Source of the DNA: JBEGHD01 sp049334165
GTDB lineage: Bacteria; Bacteroidota; Bacteroidia; Flavobacteriales_D; Sanyastnellaceae
Length of the DNA: 64,000 bases
Strand: one strand, 5' to 3'
Assembly (NCBI GenBank): GCA_049334165.1
Contig: JBEGHD010000001.1
The notes beneath the pieces were generated by a model. It was not told the DNA's origin. It ran no database searches and saw nothing but the letters and a program-made list of their open reading frames with translations. Numbering within the stretch: position 1 is the first letter of the stretch; every line of letters begins with the position of its first letter. Positions 61,879 to 64,000 of the stretch are shown here, in pieces. A program made the translations under genes and the position numbers.

Positions 61879-62922
61879 ATGAGCCGTACCCTTTTTCTTT
61901 TTTCAATTGCATTTTTTTCCATCACCTTATTTAGCTCCTGCGATGAGCAAGCCGCGCAAGGAAACGGTAATCGAGCTTACCTGCCATCTTACATCGGACA
62001 ATCTGGCGAAGTAGCTATAATTGTCGAAACCGACCTGTGGAACGGTTCGGTTGGCGACAGTCTTAAGAAAGAGCTCAGAAGGCCCATTCCGCTAATGCCG
62101 GCATACGAGCCGATGTTCGATTTGTATCAGCATCCGCCAAGCACGTTTACCAAAACGCTCAAGCCTTTTCGGAATATCATTCACATCGATATTGCCGACA
62201 ACATTAACTATAAGGATCCGCAGCTAAAAGTTGTTAAGGAGAAATACGCGAAGGATCAGCTGATGTTCAAAATTGGCGTGACTTCAAAGAAAGCGTTTCA
62301 CGAGCTTTTCCAGGATAACGTAGACGAAATTATCCGCATGATAAACGAGGCTGAGGTCGAGCGTACTATCAAGTATTTCAAGCGCTTCAACAATGCTGAA
62401 GTGCGCGAGAAAATTGCCAAAGATCACAATGTCAGAGTACTGATTCCAGACAACACAGACTTGCTGGAGAACAGAGAAAATTTTGTGTGGGCTTCGCGAG
62501 ATATGTCCAGGAACAAGGATGGCCGAATGCACGATGTGCAGCAGGGTATTTTGATTTATCATTATCCATACGTGGACGACAGCACATTCACTAAAGATTA
62601 CTTGCTCAATGTTCGCGACTCTGTGCTGAAAGCCAATGTTCCGGGTCCGGTCGATAGCAGCTGGATGACGACCTCATACGTCTACGAGCCGGCTTATGAG
62701 CCAATTAATCTAAACGATAAATACGCGACAGAAATTCGCGGACTTTGGCGGGTTGAGAATGCTTTCATGGGTGGTCCGTTCATTTCTGTTTCGCAAGTAG
62801 ATGAAAAAAGAGGCCGCGTAGTCACCGTAGAAGGATATGTTTTCGCACCCAAATTTGACAAGCGAGAATATATGCGTGAGTTAGAAGCTGTGGTGAAAAG
62901 TATTGAGTTCGAAGGAGAATGA
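61879..62922 (+). CDS. DUF4837 family lipoprotein
   Basis: A 347-residue Bacteroidota lipoprotein of unknown function. The ATG at 61879, 4 bases after the transglycosylase stop, gives a clean lipobox (FSITLFSSC); the longer frame from 61816 overlaps the upstream gene and hides it. Recognisable segments are YIGQSGEVAIIVETDLWNGS, YQHPPSTFTKTLKPFRNIIH, WASRDMSRNKDGRMHDVQQG and YLLNVRDSVLKANVPG, then RGLWRVENAFMGGPFISVSQ. Cotranscription with the transglycosylase suggests an envelope role. Confidence 0.9.
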   Translation: MSRTLFLFSIAFFSITLFSSCDEQAAQGNGNRAYLPSYIGQSGEVAIIVETDLWNGSVGDSLKKELRRPIPLMPAYEPMFDLYQHPPSTFTKTLKPFRNIIHIDIADNINYKDPQLKVVKEKYAKDQLMFKIGVTSKKAFHELFQDNVDEIIRMINEAEVERTIKYFKRFNNAEVREKIAKDHNVRVLIPDNTDLLENRENFVWASRDMSRNKDGRMHDVQQGILIYHYPYVDDSTFTKDYLLNVRDSVLKANVPGPVDSSWMTTSYVYEPAYEPINLNDKYATEIRGLWRVENAFMGGPFISVSQVDEKRGRVVTVEGYVFAPKFDKREYMRELEAVVKSIEFEGE

Positions 62923-62931
62923 CTACTTTTG
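62903..62931 (+). promoter_or_regulatory. Promoter of slyD
   Basis: TTG (62903-62905), 18-base spacer, TACTTTTG (62924-62931), full match to the consensus, overlapping the end of the DUF4837 gene. The ATG lies 25 bases downstream. Confidence 0.65.
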
Positions 62932-62956
62932 CACGCTCAAATAAACAGCTGAATTT

Positions 62957-63451
62957 ATGAAGATTGAAAAAGGAAAACTAGTAGAGCTCGAGTACAGTCT
63001 TTTCCTGGACGGCCCTGATGGTGAGTTGGTTGAAGAGACAACGGATGATTTGCCATTCACTTTTGTTTTCAAGGTAGAGGCGATGATCGGCCGCTTTGAA
63101 GAAGAGTTGGAAGGCAAAGAGCCGGGAGATAAATTCAGCTTCGAAGTTCCGTGTGCTGAGGCGTACGGTGAAGAATCCGAAGATTTTATTGTTGAATTTC
63201 CAAAGTCTGCCTTTTTGGTAGATGGAGAGCTCGATGAGGAGGCCATTGCTGAAGGAGAAGTTGTGCCGATGACTGATGAAGAAGGCAATATGCTGGAAGG
63301 AGTCGTTGTTGAGAACAAGCTCAATTCAGTAATCATCGATTTCAATCACCCGCTTTCAGGAGAAGACCTTTATTTTGATGGAAAGGTTTTGGATGTTCGC
63401 GAACCGACAGAAGCCGAATGGCCGCACCTGAATGGCGCCAGTCAGAATTGA
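62957..63451 (+). CDS. slyD: FKBP-type peptidyl-prolyl cis-trans isomerase SlyD
   Basis: Cytoplasmic prolyl isomerase and folding factor of 164 residues. The FKBP strands EKGKLVELEYSLFLDGPDGE and MIGRFEEELEGKEPGDKFSF frame the insert-in-flap domain. VPCAEAYGEESEDFIVEFPK matches the SlyD catalytic and flap region, and VVENKLNSVIIDFNHPLSGE with LYFDGKVLDVREPTEAE closes the fold. The His-rich metal-binding tail of E. coli SlyD is absent, as in most Bacteroidota. The stop directly abuts the stop of the convergent uvrC with no spacer. Confidence 0.93.
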   Translation: MKIEKGKLVELEYSLFLDGPDGELVEETTDDLPFTFVFKVEAMIGRFEEELEGKEPGDKFSFEVPCAEAYGEESEDFIVEFPKSAFLVDGELDEEAIAEGEVVPMTDEEGNMLEGVVVENKLNSVIIDFNHPLSGEDLYFDGKVLDVREPTEAEWPHLNGASQN

Positions 63452-64000
63452 TCACTCCGCTTCCCTAAAATGCTCCCAAACGGTCTCGGCAATTCTCTTG
63501 TTGACGGCCTGTTGCAGCTCTTCAAGAGTGGCCGTTTTCACGTTTTGAACTGTCTTAAATTTCCAAAGAAGCTGTTGTGCGGATCGAAATCCGACTCCTT
63601 TGATGTCGGTTAGCTCAGATCGTAAGGCAGCTTTGCTTCTTCTATCCCTGTGGTGCTTTAGACTAAAGCGGTGAGCTTCGTTTCGAAGCTGCTGAATCAA
63701 TTTCAAAGATTCCGATTTCTTATCGATGTAGAGCGGATACTTATCACCGGGGAAATAAATCTCTTCCAACTTTTTGGCAATGCCGATAATCGTCATTTTT
63801 CCACGCAAGCCAAGATCGTCCAATGCCTTCACAGAAGCCGATAGCTGGCCTTTGCCTCCATCGATGATGATCAGTTGAGGAAAACTCTGCTCCTCATCAC
63901 GAAGGCGCTTGTATCTGCGATAAACAACTTCGTACATCGAGGCAAAATCATCCGGACCTACAACGGTTTTGATGTTGTACTTCCGATAATCTTTTTTACT
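63452..64000 (-). CDS. uvrC: Excinuclease ABC subunit C, C-terminal part, 5' end outside window
   Basis: Nuclease subunit of nucleotide-excision repair. The visible 182 residues are the C-terminal half: the RNase H-like endonuclease domain (PQLIIIDGGKGQLSASVKAL with its first Asp of the D-D-H triad, SLKLIQQLRNEAHRFSLKHH) that makes the 5' incision, then the helix-hairpin-helix tail (LTDIKGVGFRSAQQLLWKFK, KTATLEELQQAVNKRIAETV). The frame is open to the last base, so the start lies beyond 64000. It abuts slyD with no spacer. Confidence 0.95.
   Translation of the reverse strand, partial: SKKDYRKYNIKTVVGPDDFASMYEVVYRRYKRLRDEEQSFPQLIIIDGGKGQLSASVKALDDLGLRGKMTIIGIAKKLEEIYFPGDKYPLYIDKKSESLKLIQQLRNEAHRFSLKHHRDRRSKAALRSELTDIKGVGFRSAQQLLWKFKTVQNVKTATLEELQQAVNKRIAETVWEHFREAE

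Overview
The window looks like a chromosomal segment of a member of the Bacteroidota, most likely class Flavobacteriia. Three kinds of evidence support this: type IX secretion (T9SS) C-terminal sorting domains and a SprE/PorW-type lipoprotein; Bacteroidota-specific families (DUF4175, DUF4270, DUF4837, the half-length glycogen synthase); and repeated TAnnTTTG -7 promoter boxes, often with TTG 17-23 bases upstream. I could not fix genus or family. No rRNA, transposase, prophage or CRISPR array is visible. The one tRNA is tRNA-Asn(GTT).

Layout: 1-3.1 kb holds a TetR-controlled RND/MacAB-type efflux operon (adaptor cut by the window edge, TolC, TetR) with a palindromic operator candidate. 3.1-4.6 kb is a NtrY-like sensor kinase. 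4.7-13.8 kb is a leftward run of sprE/porW, bactofilin, AtpZ, a small membrane protein and atpB-E-F-H-A-G. The F1 beta and epsilon genes are absent, consistent with a split atp locus. 13.9-20.9 kb holds an M23 peptidase, a PfkB kinase, tRNA-Asn, an M48 metalloprotease with a secreted partner, and small proteins. 20.9-28.7 kb is a leftward signalling cluster: YwqK/MORN-like protein, six-PAS kinase, LytTR regulator, beta-barrel and SpoIIE-type phosphatase. 28.7-29.3 kb is an AT-rich divergent gap with TGTTGAnAA repeats. 29.3-34.2 kb holds rpiB, an M28 peptidase, a TlpA-like lipoprotein and an ALDH7-type dehydrogenase. 34.7-41 kb is the DUF4175 / RsbW-like ATPase / ybeY / mnmG operon, with a parS-like site on each side of mnmG. 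41-50 kb encodes three large T9SS substrates. 50-54.6 kb is a tandem array of paralogous small beta-barrel and lipoprotein genes, broken by a displaced copy of the glmS 3' end. 54.7-64 kb holds glmS, DUF4270, glycogen synthase N-domain, panC, tatA, a LysM transglycosylase, DUF4837, slyD and the end of uvrC.

How genes work together: the atp block builds the Fo sector, stalk and alpha subunit. SprE supports the T9SS that would export the 41-50 kb proteins. The signalling cluster pairs a sensor kinase with its regulator and a PP2C output. The strongest unusual observations are the glmS tail flanking the lipoprotein/barrel array, the frameshifted third lipoprotein, and the two parS-like sites with a possible nearby replication origin.
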